Assembly (NCBI GenBank): GCA_041651295.1
Contig: JBAZJN010000002.1
Span: forward strand, 1 to 64,000
Length of the DNA stretch: 64,000 bases
Direction of reading: 5' to 3'
From: JBAZJN01 sp041651295
GTDB lineage: Bacteria; Patescibacteriota; UBA1384; XYA2-FULL-43-10; CAINNR01
The notes under the pieces are model-generated. The model saw only the letters and a program-made list of their open reading frames with translations. It was not told the DNA's origin and ran no database searches. Shown piece by piece: positions 24,178-32,124 of this stretch (within the stretch, counting starts at the first letter, position 1; each line of letters starts with the position of its first letter). A program made the translations under genes and the position numbers.

Positions 24178-24860
24178 TAGAATTGTTTTAAAAACCTTAG
24201 ATCACCGGACCTTAATAAGCGAATATCTTCGATTCCATATTTCAGCATAACCAACCTATCAACACCCATTCCAAAAGCAAAACCGCAGTATATTTTCGGA
24301 TCAAGCCCCATATTTTTAATAACCTGCGGATGAACCATGCCGGCGCCTAATAGTTCCAGCCATTTGCCGTTGTGTTTAGCACTGACTTCGAAACCCGGTT
24401 CAACAAAGGGAAAGAAACTCGGAGTGAATTTGACTTCAGTGTCGGGGCCATAAAGTTTTTTAAAAAAATAATCAAGAGTATAGAAAAGATGGCCGACTTT
24501 GACGTCTTTGTCGACATACAAGCCCTCAAGCTGAAAAATCGCGACCTCGTGCTTATAATCTGTGGCTTCATTCCGATAAACCTGGCCGGGAGAAAGAATG
24601 CGAAAAGGCGGTTTGTGACTTTTGCCAAATCGAACCTGGCCGTTTGATGTTTGAGTCCGAAGCACGCGACCATCGGTCAGCCAAAAAGTATCTTGCATAT
24701 CTCTGGCCGGATGGTCAGAAAACATATTTAGTGCGTCGAAATTGTTCCACTCAGAATCAACTTCAGGACCTTCAAAAACCTCAAAACCGAGTGGCTCAAA
24801 AGATTTTACCACTTGCCGAAGAAATTGACTGATCGGATGCAAATTGCCCTTAGCCTTCAT
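24177..24860 (-). CDS. pheS: Phenylalanyl-tRNA synthetase alpha subunit lacking the N-terminal coiled coil
   Basis: PheS holds the aminoacylation site. This 227-residue protein begins at KGNLHPI, which in normal PheS (~330-350 residues) lies about 100 residues in. All catalytic landmarks are present: motif 2 in FRILSPGQVYRNEATDYKH, FTPSFFPFVEPGFEV, and motif 3 in GFAFGMGVDRLVMLKYGI. The missing part is the coiled coil that reaches the tRNA. The upstream gene ends at 24850, inside the pheS start, in a different frame, so no hidden N-terminus exists. The short form is therefore real rather than a wrong start. Confidence 0.95.
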   Translation of the reverse strand: MKAKGNLHPISQFLRQVVKSFEPLGFEVFEGPEVDSEWNNFDALNMFSDHPARDMQDTFWLTDGRVLRTQTSNGQVRFGKSHKPPFRILSPGQVYRNEATDYKHEVAIFQLEGLYVDKDVKVGHLFYTLDYFFKKLYGPDTEVKFTPSFFPFVEPGFEVSAKHNGKWLELLGAGMVHPQVIKNMGLDPKIYCGFAFGMGVDRLVMLKYGIEDIRLLRSGDLRFLKQF

Positions 24861-25242
24861 TTTGTCTCTTGTATTTATTACCGCGGAAAAACAATTCCAT
24901 CATTAGAATTGCCAGCGTCAAAGGAACCCCAACCCACAAATCCAATACTCTCATGCCACGCAAGGCCAGCAATATGGTGACAGCCGTTGCAATGAGTAGA
25001 GAAATTCTAGCAGATGGCCAAAAATTATCAACGGCCATCTGATCTGAGATTCTCTTTTTGAATAATATTATTAGAAAAATTGATATGCCAAAAATTGATA
25101 TAAATAGTGAGGAGTAAAAAATAATGAAAACACTTGTAGCTGCGCTGAAGGGATTGTTGTTAAAAATGGTCAAAACTAAACTAGCAACTGCGAATGCTGT
25201 CAGCGACAAGGTGAAGAATATTTTTGCTTTGTATTTTGCCAT
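24850..25242 (-). CDS. Small four-span membrane protein upstream of pheS
   Basis: This 130-residue protein has four hydrophobic spans: about residues 8-27, 33-61, 77-93 and 103-117. Short positive loops (FKKR, RGMR, RGNKYKRQ) point to a cytoplasmic C-terminus. I recognise no family. It overlaps pheS by 11 bases and so is translated with it, which may be a lineage-specific arrangement. Possible roles are not visible from the sequence. Confidence 0.75.
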   Translation of the reverse strand: MAKYKAKIFFTLSLTAFAVASLVLTIFNNNPFSAATSVFIIFYSSLFISIFGISIFLIILFKKRISDQMAVDNFWPSARISLLIATAVTILLALRGMRVLDLWVGVPLTLAILMMELFFRGNKYKRQNEG

Positions 25243-25287
25243 CTGCTTACTATCTTAGCACAATCGAGGTATTTTGTGAACGACGTC

Positions 25288-25306
25288 ATTGCCAAAATAT
25301 GGCAAT
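25288..25306. promoter_or_regulatory. Palindrome between divergent genes (candidate operator)
   Basis: ATTGCCA and TGGCAAT form a perfect 7-bp inverted repeat around AAATA, located between the minus-strand membrane gene (start 25242) and the plus-strand zinc-ribbon gene (start 25357). The spacing suits a dimeric repressor site. No matching regulator is identified. Confidence 0.45.
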
Positions 25307-25356
25307 TGTGATTTAATTGCCGTGAGGAGGGCTTGGCCGTTGGAGAGGTGATCAAC

Positions 25357-25755
25357 ATGCAGACCACAGACAAGGTTAGGATTGTGCAGATTGCTATGGC
25401 CACTAAGGTCTACGAGAGCGATGTTAGGCCATGGAAATCTAGCAAACCACAGGTCATACCCATTCCCGCGGGTCACGAGGATTCAGCTGAGTATGTCATG
25501 CGCGTACTGAAGCACACAGTACTTCCATGGAACCGTAGATACTGCAACTCAATGTACTTGCGCCTCGAATTCCGCGAGCTGACCGCCCCGGAACAACGCC
25601 GTTACAACGGAGCCAAGATCACCACCTTAGCGCCGACCCGGGTTTGTCGAGTCTGTCAGATCGGCATCAGCGCCGACGTTATGGTCTGTCCGCATTGCGG
25701 ATATGATCCTGACACCGTGGTGGGAGAAGACCCGGAAAATCCGTTTGAGGACTGA
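25357..25755 (+). CDS. Zinc-ribbon protein of unknown function (monocistronic)
   Basis: This 132-residue protein ends with a zinc ribbon: CRVCQIG (about residues 102-108) and CPHCGYDPD (about 115-123), then an acidic tail. The N-terminal ~95 residues are mixed and contain an RYCNSMYLRLEFREL strand pair. ATG 25357 has a GAGGTG site six bases upstream; a TTG at 25333 is less likely. The gene is GC-rich, has its own terminator, and is inserted on the opposite strand between pheS and rbfA blocks. I recognise no wider family. Confidence 0.68.
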   Translation: MQTTDKVRIVQIAMATKVYESDVRPWKSSKPQVIPIPAGHEDSAEYVMRVLKHTVLPWNRRYCNSMYLRLEFRELTAPEQRRYNGAKITTLAPTRVCRVCQIGISADVMVCPHCGYDPDTVVGEDPENPFED

Positions 25756-25765
25756 CGATAAGTCC

Positions 25766-25794
25766 GACGTGCCAACAGGCGCGTCATTTTTTTT
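25766..25794 (+). terminator. Terminator of the zinc-ribbon gene, overlapping the rbfA end
   Basis: GACGTGCC pairs with GGCGCGTC (one G-T wobble) around AACA, followed by ATTTTTTTT. The T run is also the final lysine codons and stop of rbfA on the other strand, so the two units share these bases. Confidence 0.85.
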
Positions 25795-26098
25795 CCAATA
25801 TTTCCTCAATATGTTCAATAGATTCTTTCATTTCATCTTTGTGGATTTCGATAGACGGCATTTTACGCAAATATAGTTTATTTGCTAGTGTCTTTCGGTA
25901 TTCCGAAGAATTATTTTTTAAGCCATCATAGACCGATTGATGCTCGGACATTACGCTAACAAATACTTTAGTTAGTGATAAGTCGGAAAGAGTGTGAATA
26001 AAATTAATTGTAATAACTTCGTTGGGAAAATCTAAAACAAAGAGCTGCGAAAGCTCTTGTTTTAGTAGTTCATTAATTTTCTCTAAACGCATAGACAT
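25784..26098 (-). CDS. rbfA: Ribosome-binding factor A
   Basis: RbfA assists late 30S maturation by binding near the 16S 5' helix. This 104-residue protein has the KH-like fold: RLEKINELLKQELSQLF, then a strand, LSLTKVFVSVMS, and the helix-strand NKLYLRKMPSIEIHKDEMKE, of the usual length. It follows rpsI by one base and ends in TGA. Its position after rpsI rather than near infB/nusA is unusual among bacteria generally; the identification rests on fold pattern and size. Confidence 0.85.
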   Translation of the reverse strand: MSMRLEKINELLKQELSQLFVLDFPNEVITINFIHTLSDLSLTKVFVSVMSEHQSVYDGLKNNSSEYRKTLANKLYLRKMPSIEIHKDEMKESIEHIEEILEKK

Positions 26099-26099
26099 A

Positions 26100-26477
26100 T
26101 TAACGCTTGGACCATTGTGGTGCGCGCCTGGCTTTCTTTAATCCGGGCTTTTTGCGTTCAACTTCACGTTGGTCTCTGGTTAGAAATCCAGCTTTTTTTA
26201 GTGTTGGCCTAAACTCCGGATTGAGTTCAATAAGCGCTCTGGACAAGCCGTGTCTGATCGCCTCATTTTGGCCGGTTGTTCCGCCACCATTTACCTTGGC
26301 AGAAATATCGAGCGAACCTGATTTGCCAACAAGGGTTAATGGCTCAATAATTGCATCTGACAAAGTTGATTCTTTGCCGTTAACTATAATTTTACCATCT
26401 CCGACATAGATTCTGACCCTGGCAGTAGCTGTTTTTCTTCGGCCAGTCCCGTAATAGTATTTACTATCTTTAGTCAT
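26100..26477 (-). CDS. rpsI: Ribosomal protein uS9
   Basis: This 125-residue small-subunit protein begins YYGTGRRKTATARVRIY. It has GGGTTGQNEAIRHGLSRAL in the middle and ends with KKPGLKKARRAPQWSKR, whose last Lys-Arg reaches the P-site tRNA. It overlaps rplM by eight bases, the standard rplM-rpsI pair. Nothing is unusual in length. Confidence 0.97.
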   Translation of the reverse strand: MTKDSKYYYGTGRRKTATARVRIYVGDGKIIVNGKESTLSDAIIEPLTLVGKSGSLDISAKVNGGGTTGQNEAIRHGLSRALIELNPEFRPTLKKAGFLTRDQREVERKKPGLKKARRAPQWSKR

Positions 26478-26868
26478 TTATAACCTCGATTTTTTCTTTT
26501 ATAAAGGAGTGATCAGAGCCTTTGAATACTTTAAGATTTTTAATTATTTCAGACGAAAGTCGGTTGTGAGGAATCATGCCGCGAATAGCTTTTTTGATAA
26601 TTTCTGTTGAATCGTTCTCTTTCATTACCTTAAAATACGTTTCCTTAATTCCGCCCGGGTAACCCGAGTGGCGGTAATATCTTTTCGACAACTCTTTGTT
26701 GCCGGTAAGATAAAGTTGGTCGGAATTGATAACAATCACCACGTTTCCAGAGTTTACATTCGGCATAAAATTTGGGTCGTTTTTACCCCGCAGCAAAACT
26801 GCCGCTTGGGTTGCGATTCGACCAAGTGGAGCACTGCTGGCATCAATTAAATAGTATTTCTTTTCCAT
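26470..26868 (-). CDS. rplM: Ribosomal protein uL13
   Basis: This 132-residue protein shows YLIDASSAPLGRIATQAAVL at the start, GDNV-like NSGNVVIVINSD, KRYYRHSGYPGG, and AIRGMIPHNRLSSEIIKNL. It is slightly shorter than E. coli uL13 (142). It precedes rpsI with an 8-base overlap and follows rplQ by eight bases. Confidence 0.97.
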   Translation of the reverse strand: MEKKYYLIDASSAPLGRIATQAAVLLRGKNDPNFMPNVNSGNVVIVINSDQLYLTGNKELSKRYYRHSGYPGGIKETYFKVMKENDSTEIIKKAIRGMIPHNRLSSEIIKNLKVFKGSDHSFIKEKIEVIND

Positions 26869-26876
26869 TTTGTTCC

Positions 26877-27398
26877 TTAGTTTGAGGTTCCCGTTTTTCT
26901 GGCAGCCTTTGTTCTTATCTGTGTAACTACTCCGGATTTTTGCTGAACCTGTGACAATTTTTCCATTCTCTTCTCAGCCTTCTTATCAGCCTTGATTTCT
27001 TTGTCGGTTTTTACTTCCTCGGTTTTAGCCTTCTCTTTTTTAACCGGTGCGAAAACCTTTCGATCGATTAACTCCAATCGAACCATTTTAGAATTATCAC
27101 CCAGGCGATTGCCAATATGGTACAAATGCAGATAACCCGAAGGCCTGTTTTCGTATCGTTTTGAAAGCTCAACATAAACTTTTTTAGCTGCATTTTCGTC
27201 ATAGAAATATGCCAATAGTTGACGATAACTGGCTAAGTTTTGTTTTTTTGAAATTGATATTAAATGTTCAACAACAGCCTTAAGCTCCTTGGCCTTAGCC
27301 TCGGTAGTATCAACTTTTTCAAACAAAACCAAAGACGCAGCGAGATTTCGCATTAATGATTTTCGGCTGCCAATTTTGCGTCCCAGTTTTCGTGTCAT
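26877..27398 (-). CDS. rplQ: Ribosomal protein bL17 with a charged C-terminal extension
   Basis: The first ~115 residues are bL17: RKLGRKIGSRKSLMRNLAASL, then TTEAKAKELKAVVEHLI, GYLHLYHIGNRLGDNSKMVRLEL. Another ~55 residues, rich in Lys, Glu and Ala, extend beyond the normal end and resemble the charged tails seen on rplV, rpsE and rplD in this same operon. It follows rpoA by three bases, the conserved rpoA-rplQ order. Confidence 0.96.
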   Translation of the reverse strand: MTRKLGRKIGSRKSLMRNLAASLVLFEKVDTTEAKAKELKAVVEHLISISKKQNLASYRQLLAYFYDENAAKKVYVELSKRYENRPSGYLHLYHIGNRLGDNSKMVRLELIDRKVFAPVKKEKAKTEEVKTDKEIKADKKAEKRMEKLSQVQQKSGVVTQIRTKAARKTGTSN

Positions 27399-27401
27399 AT
27401 C

Positions 27402-28340
27402 TTATCCTAAAAGTTCCTTAATTTCATCAAAACCTTTTTTACCCAAACCCTTAACCTCGGAGAGTTTTAAATCACTCATTCTTTTAAGTCCGGCTACAGT
27501 TTTAATCCCAGAATTCACCAAGGCATTAACAGTTCGGGCTGAAAGATTCAGATCCTCAACCTTGGTTTTTGGGTCAAATTCATCTATGCTTACATCCTCA
27601 TTGTTTTCAGCTTCTGAGGCAGCATCCTGCTCTTCAATTTCTTCGCTTGTGTACGGCTTGCCTTCGGCAATGTAGCTGAAGTGTTCAACTAAAATTTTGC
27701 CGGCAAAAGTCAGAGCCTCTCTGGGAGTTATTGATCCATTGGTTGTGATTTCCAGCTCAATTTTGTCATAGTTTGTCATTTGGCCAACACGAGTATTTTC
27801 AGTTTTGAAGTTCACCTGTTTAACTGGCGAAAACACGCTGTCAACGGATATGCGTCCAATATCATTTTTCTCGGACACTTGTTCTTCCGTTGGTCTGAAA
27901 CCCCGGCCCTGTTCAAGAACAACTTCCAGATCAAACTCTGCTCCTTTGTCTAGGGTAGCAATATACTGATCAGGATTTAAAATTTCGATATCGGAAGAAA
28001 GCTTAAAGTCCTTGGCAGTAACAATTTTCGGACCTTTTTCTGTCATTTCAATAGTTTGAGGTTCCTCAGAATACGATTTGAAATTGATTTTACGCAAATT
28101 CATAATAATTTCGATCATGTCTTCTTTGACGTGGGGAACAGCCGAGAATTCGTGAGCCGCACCTTCAAGTTTAATCGATGAAATTGCAGTACCTGAAAGA
28201 GAAGACAAAAGAACTCTTCGCAAAGCGTTACCTACTGTGGCAGCATAACCAGGAAGAAGCGGTTCAATACTAAAAACCGATTTTTGCGGATTAATTTCTT
28301 TCTCAATAATTTTTGGAATCTCGTTTTCGCTAATCATCAT
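27402..28340 (-). CDS. rpoA: RNA polymerase alpha subunit
   Basis: RpoA dimerises to seed polymerase assembly. This 312-residue protein has the N-terminal dimerisation/assembly domain (PLLPGYAATVGNALRRVLLS, near residue 27). A short acidic linker leads to the C-terminal domain (about 255-312), which has LNLSARTVNALVNSGIKTV and KGLGKKGFDEIKELLG for DNA and activator contact. Length is typical. It lies after rpsD with a 60-base gap that contains a short GTTAC/GTAAC hairpin. Confidence 0.97.
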   Translation of the reverse strand: MMISENEIPKIIEKEINPQKSVFSIEPLLPGYAATVGNALRRVLLSSLSGTAISSIKLEGAAHEFSAVPHVKEDMIEIIMNLRKINFKSYSEEPQTIEMTEKGPKIVTAKDFKLSSDIEILNPDQYIATLDKGAEFDLEVVLEQGRGFRPTEEQVSEKNDIGRISVDSVFSPVKQVNFKTENTRVGQMTNYDKIELEITTNGSITPREALTFAGKILVEHFSYIAEGKPYTSEEIEEQDAASEAENNEDVSIDEFDPKTKVEDLNLSARTVNALVNSGIKTVAGLKRMSDLKLSEVKGLGKKGFDEIKELLG

Positions 28341-28400
28341 CTCTCCTTTTTATTACAAGGTATAATAGTTACTCTGTACGTAACAAAACTGAAAGTTTTA

Positions 28401-28994
28401 TTACCTTGAGTAATATTCAATAACTAAATTAATATCAAATGGAAGCTCAATTTCTTCTTTATTCGGCAAGGCTTTTAGCTTTGCAATTAGCTTTTTCTGG
28501 TCAAAGCTAATCCATGACGGAATATTGACATTTTCAGGCACAGCAACTTTTTTAGACGGGCTAACAGATATTTCATCTTTGTTGGTGATAATGTGAGAAG
28601 GAATATTTACACTTCGACCATTAACGGCAAAGAATTTGTGAGAAACCGTTTGCCTGGCTGTTGAACGTGATGGAAAAAACCCAAGACGGTAAATTATACT
28701 ATCGAGTCTGGTTTCTAGTAATCGAACCAGGTTTTCAGATTTATCTCCCGCCATTTTTGTTGCTTTTTGATAATAATTTTTCAACTGAGTTTCAGATAGA
28801 CCGTAAATTCTGGCAACCTTTTGTTTTTCTCTTAGCTGCTTTCCGTATTCGGACAATTTTGTAAATGAAGATGGACCATGTTGTCCGGGAGCATACGGCC
28901 TGGTTGAAACAGGACACTTAGCGGAAAAACATTTTTCGCCTTTTAGAAAAAGCTTAACTCCTTCTCTGCGACATTTTCGACATCCGTGATTCAT
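28401..28994 (-). CDS. rpsD: Ribosomal protein uS4
   Basis: This 197-residue protein is a 30S assembly initiator. It begins with a zinc site (CRKC...C...C: residues 5, 8, 22, 28), then RPYAPGQHGPSS and KQKVARIYGLSETQLKNYY. The S4 RNA-binding domain has RLDSIIYRLGFFPSRSTARQ and HKFFAVNGRSVNIPS. The cysteine-rich start marks the zinc-binding form. It overlaps the rpsK stop by one base. Confidence 0.97.
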   Translation of the reverse strand: MNHGCRKCRREGVKLFLKGEKCFSAKCPVSTRPYAPGQHGPSSFTKLSEYGKQLREKQKVARIYGLSETQLKNYYQKATKMAGDKSENLVRLLETRLDSIIYRLGFFPSRSTARQTVSHKFFAVNGRSVNIPSHIITNKDEISVSPSKKVAVPENVNIPSWISFDQKKLIAKLKALPNKEEIELPFDINLVIEYYSR

Positions 28995-29389
28995 TAGACT
29001 CGTCTCACTTTCTTTCTGCGGCAGCCGTTATGTGGCATAGGTGTAACATCTTTAATCAAATCAACTTCAATACTGGCTGAATGAAAGGCCCTAATAGCCG
29101 AATCGCGGCCTGAGCCGACACCTGAAATAAATATTTGGGCTTTTTTCAAACCACGCAGTTTTGCCTTCTCAACCGCGGCCGAGGCTGCTAGGGAAGCGGC
29201 ATACGGAGTGGATTTCTTTGCGCCCTTAAACCCAATGGAGCCAGCAGAAGCCCATGCTATCGCGCCCCCATTATCATCTGTAACTGTAATAATAGTATTG
29301 TTAAAAGATGATTGTATAAAAACCTTGCCAGATAGTACTGGTTGTAGAATCTTCTTTTTCTTTGTGTTTTTCGATGTCTTTGTTGCCAT
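28994..29389 (-). CDS. rpsK: Ribosomal protein uS11
   Basis: This 131-residue protein lines the mRNA exit platform. It has a Lys-rich start, then FIQSSFNNTIITVTDDNGG, GSIGFKGAKKSTPYAAS, GSGRDSAIRAFHSA and the conserved end TPMPHNGCRRKKVRRV. Order rpsM-rpsK-rpsD-rpoA-rplQ is the standard alpha operon. Confidence 0.97.
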   Translation of the reverse strand: MATKTSKNTKKKKILQPVLSGKVFIQSSFNNTIITVTDDNGGAIAWASAGSIGFKGAKKSTPYAASLAASAAVEKAKLRGLKKAQIFISGVGSGRDSAIRAFHSASIEVDLIKDVTPMPHNGCRRKKVRRV

Positions 29390-29437
29390 ATTCCTTGTAG
29401 TTTATAAACTTTACGAACTTGATAGACTTTTAATTTC

Positions 29438-29824
29438 TTATGTCTTTTCGGCTGCTTTCTTTCGTCCGGAGCCTACAGTAACTTTCTTGCCTCTTTTGGT
29501 TCTTGCGTTTGTCTGAGTTTGTTGTCCGCGGGCAGGAAGTCCCCTGGTATGTCTAGCGCCTCTATAAGTACCGATTTCTTTCAACCGTTTTACATTCTGA
29601 CTGACTTCGCTTCTAAGATCGCCTTCAATTTTATAATTTTTATTGATTATCTGGCGGATCTTTTCTAATTCATCAGACGAAAGCTTGTTTGTTCTAATAT
29701 TGGGATCGATTTTAGCCGAATTAAGAATTTTCTTGCTGGTTGAAAAACCAATACCATAAATATAAGTCAAAGCGGCTTCTATTCTTTTATCATTCGGGAT
29801 TTCATTTCCGGCTAGTCGTACCAT
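29438..29824 (-). CDS. rpsM: Ribosomal protein uS13
   Basis: This 128-residue protein of the 30S head begins VRLAGNEIPNDKRIEAALTY. It has the helix-hairpin-helix IYGIGFSTSKKIL, then GTYRGARHTRGLPARGQQT and a basic tail ending KKAAEKT. It starts two bases after the rpmJ stop. Confidence 0.97.
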   Translation of the reverse strand: MVRLAGNEIPNDKRIEAALTYIYGIGFSTSKKILNSAKIDPNIRTNKLSSDELEKIRQIINKNYKIEGDLRSEVSQNVKRLKEIGTYRGARHTRGLPARGQQTQTNARTKRGKKVTVGSGRKKAAEKT

Positions 29825-29825
29825 A

Positions 29826-29972
29826 TTATCCTTGTCGTTGTTTATGCTTTGGATTTGAGCAAATCACAAATAAAGTCCGGTGCGCAGATACACTGGTTGC
29901 ACTTCCTTTTTTGCGCCGTGTTACAATTTTACAACGGCTGCAAATCGGTTTTACCGATGGTCTTACCTTCAT
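29826..29972 (-). CDS. rpmJ: Ribosomal protein bL36, lengthened form
   Basis: This 48-residue gene reads MKVRPSVKPICSRCKIV at the start and VICSNPKHKQRQG at the end, both diagnostic of bL36. Zinc ligands C11, C14, C38 and H43 are all present. Ordinary bL36 is 37-38 residues; about ten extra residues (RRKKGSATSV region) sit between the two halves, in the loop. The start is ATG at 29970-29972 and the stop is two bases before rpsM. It is in the expected infA-rpmJ-rpsM position. Confidence 0.95.
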   Translation of the reverse strand: MKVRPSVKPICSRCKIVTRRKKGSATSVSAHRTLFVICSNPKHKQRQG

Positions 29973-30034
29973 AATTTGCTGTCCGATAGTTTAAAAACAG
30001 AAAAAGTCACCTCCAAACCCTCTAGGCATTTGGT

Positions 30035-30262
30035 TTAGTAATTAACTTTTTCTCTTGATACAATCCGACCCTTGGTCAAATCATATGGAGTCAATTCGAT
30101 CTTAACTTTGTCTCCCGGCATAACTTTTATAAAGTGCTTACGCATTTTACCCGAGAGATATCCTAAGATGTCTTGACCTGATGAAAGTTTGACTACAAAT
30201 TGCGAATTCGGCAAAGCCTCTTCAACTGTGCCTTCTGCGCTTATAACGTCTTCATGAGTCAT
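30035..30262 (-). CDS. infA: Translation initiation factor IF-1
   Basis: IF-1 occupies the 30S A site during initiation. This 75-residue S1-like OB-fold protein has the typical blocks EDVISAEGTVEEALPNSQF, GYLSGKMRKHFIKVMPGDKV and IELTPYDLTKGRIVSREK. It heads the infA-rpmJ-rpsM block. Upstream, the 130 bases to the next gene show no gene or clear structure. In most bacteria map lies just upstream; here map is 10 kb away. Confidence 0.96.
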   Translation of the reverse strand: MTHEDVISAEGTVEEALPNSQFVVKLSSGQDILGYLSGKMRKHFIKVMPGDKVKIELTPYDLTKGRIVSREKVNY

Positions 30263-30392
30263 CTAGTAGATATTAGCAAAAAAAAACTAAAGAGTCAACA
30301 CATTTAGAAAAAAATCTACTTTACTATAAATACTATTTATTGACCTAGGTTTTTGTAATGATTTTATTAGTCTTTCCTGTAGTGGAAAATTA

Positions 30393-30608
30393 CTACATAG
30401 AAAGAAATTCCAAGGCCTTATAGATTAAGAGCGCCGGCCAAATTATGGCTTTAAGAACTCCGAGTACGCCCAACCAGAAGGATTCAGCATGTTGGATGAA
30501 GTAGATCAAAGCGCCCAAAAACGCCAAACCATAAATTCCGCCACCAAAAGCAGCCGTCCGATTTTTGCCACCGTCCGGACAACATTGTTCGCCATTTGTC
30601 TTTACCAT
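30393..30608 (-). CDS. Small two-span membrane protein
   Basis: This 71-residue protein has a short hydrophilic start with a Cys-Cys pair (EQCCPDGG) and two hydrophobic segments (about residues 20-39 and 44-68) separated by HAESFW. I recognise no family. It is transcribed away from the helicase gene and has a poor visible ribosome site. The small size and two spans are typical of uncharacterised proteins in reduced genomes. Confidence 0.6.
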   Translation of the reverse strand: MVKTNGEQCCPDGGKNRTAAFGGGIYGLAFLGALIYFIQHAESFWLGVLGVLKAIIWPALLIYKALEFLSM

Positions 30609-30699
30609 CTTACTCCTCGATTAATTCTTTCCTACATATTAACTAATATTTTTCTAATTGGCTATTGGCTCCTAAAATATAGTATTTCCCGGGCGGCTA

Positions 30700-30728
30700 T
30701 TGACAAACCAACTATTTTTTGTTATCAT
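30700..30728 (+). promoter_or_regulatory. Strong sigma-70-type promoter of the DEAD helicase gene
   Basis: A perfect TTGACA (30700-30705) and TATCAT (30723-30728) are separated by exactly 17 bases. Transcription should start near 30735, giving a ~105-base leader. Confidence 0.85.
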
Positions 30729-30767
30729 TAATTCATCGACATAAGTTCTATGGATTTCCGAGTTAAT

Positions 30768-30828
30768 AACTTCGACGTTCTCTAGGGCCTAATCGAAGTT
30801 TAATTATTAGGCGCATTTTTTATTGCGC
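30768..30828 (+). promoter_or_regulatory. Structured leader of the DEAD helicase mRNA
   Basis: AACTTCGA (30768-30775) pairs with TCGAAGTT (30793-30800), and GCGCA (30811-30815) pairs with TGCGC (30824-30828) directly before the GAGG ribosome site. The two stems stack in front of the start codon, as in temperature-sensitive leaders of cold-shock helicases; thermal control is inferred. Confidence 0.5.
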
Positions 30829-30840
30829 GAGGAAAACTAA

Positions 30841-32073
30841 ATGCAAAATTTTAGAAGCAGAAGAAGGAACTCTTCCGGTGATGGAACTTTCAAAAGCAGA
30901 GGGCAATCGAATTTTAACCCACACATTAGAAATTTCCGTCCTTCAAGGCCATCAAGAAGGCCGCGTGGCGAAAATATTGATGTCTCAAAATTTATTCAGC
31001 GGATTGCACCAAACAACAATTTAACTCAATTCAAACCTAAACATTCATTTGCTGATTTTGGTTTCTGCCGAGAGTTGCAAAAGAATTTGGATTATAGAAA
31101 TTATTCTGCTCCAACGCCGGTTCAAGACGAATCAATTGCGCCGCTTATGGCAGGACGCGATTTGATCGGTTTGGCAAATACCGGCACAGGAAAAACAGCC
31201 GCTTTTCTTTTGCCTCTAATTGAAAAAGTCTTAGCAAGCCGACAGCAAAAGGTTTTAATTATTGCCCCAACACGAGAGCTAGCTATTCAGATTGATAATG
31301 AATTCAGAAAGTTTTCAAATGGCTTGGGTCTTTACTCTGTGGTTTGTGTCGGCGGAACTCCAATGGGCCGTCAAATTCAGAACTTGCGCCGAAGTTTTAG
31401 TTTCGTGATTGGAACACCGGGACGGCTAAAGGATATTTCCGACCGCGGCTTAATCCGTTTTGATTCATTCCAGAGCATTGTTCTGGATGAGGTCGACCGG
31501 ATGCTTGATATGGGATTTGTCGAGGAGATTACAAACATTTTGAATGCTCTGCCAAAATCAAGACAGGCAATGTTTTTTTCTGCTACATTGCCGCAAAAGA
31601 TTAAGAACTTAATTAACCAATATCTTCAAAATCCGATTATCGTCGAAGTTAAAACCGGAGACACAGCAAAAAATATTTTGCAGGATGTCGTCCGCGTTCG
31701 CGATAGAGGCGAGAAATTCAACAAACTACAGGACATTCTAAACCAACCAGAACTGAAAAAAGTTTTGATTTTTACCGAAACAAAGCGAGATGTGGAAAAA
31801 CTGGCACTTGATTTGTCTAGCCATGGCCACAAGGCAGAGTCAATTCATGGCAATAAACGCCAAAGTCAGCGCGAAAGATCGCTTTCTGCTTTCAGAAACG
31901 ATCAATGCAAAATTCTGGTCGCAACCGATGTCGCTGCCAGAGGATTAGATATCGGAGACATTTCACATGTCATAAACTATACTGTCCCAAATACTTATGA
32001 TGATTATTGTCACCGCATCGGTAGAACCGGTCGTGGCGATAAATCCGGCAATGCATTAACTTTTGTAGAATAA
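30841..32073 (+). CDS. DEAD-box type ATP-dependent RNA helicase (RhlE/DeaD-like), DEVD variant
   Basis: It unwinds RNA duplexes, probably in ribosome assembly or cold adaptation. This 410-residue protein has a basic, Arg/Ser-rich N-terminal tail (about 1-45) and a Q motif before APTPVQDESIAPL. Motif I is ANTGTGKTAA, Ia is APTRELAIQ, III is FSATLP, V is ATDVAARGLDIG and VI is HRIGRTGRG. Motif II reads DEVD rather than DEAD; the metal-binding first and last acids are kept. The core ends right after motif VI without the usual long C-terminal tail. Promoter, structured leader and terminator mark it as a single-gene unit. Confidence 0.95.
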   Translation: MQNFRSRRRNSSGDGTFKSRGQSNFNPHIRNFRPSRPSRRPRGENIDVSKFIQRIAPNNNLTQFKPKHSFADFGFCRELQKNLDYRNYSAPTPVQDESIAPLMAGRDLIGLANTGTGKTAAFLLPLIEKVLASRQQKVLIIAPTRELAIQIDNEFRKFSNGLGLYSVVCVGGTPMGRQIQNLRRSFSFVIGTPGRLKDISDRGLIRFDSFQSIVLDEVDRMLDMGFVEEITNILNALPKSRQAMFFSATLPQKIKNLINQYLQNPIIVEVKTGDTAKNILQDVVRVRDRGEKFNKLQDILNQPELKKVLIFTETKRDVEKLALDLSSHGHKAESIHGNKRQSQRERSLSAFRNDQCKILVATDVAARGLDIGDISHVINYTVPNTYDDYCHRIGRTGRGDKSGNALTFVE

Positions 32074-32082
32074 CTAAATCAT

Positions 32083-32117
32083 AAAAAGACGTTTAATCAG
32101 ATCGAAACGTCTTTTTT
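32083..32117 (+). terminator. Terminator of the DEAD helicase gene
   Basis: AAAAGACGTTT pairs with AAACGTCTTTT around an AATCAGATCG loop and ends in a T run. Confidence 0.88.
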
Positions 32118-32124
32118 GTATTGC

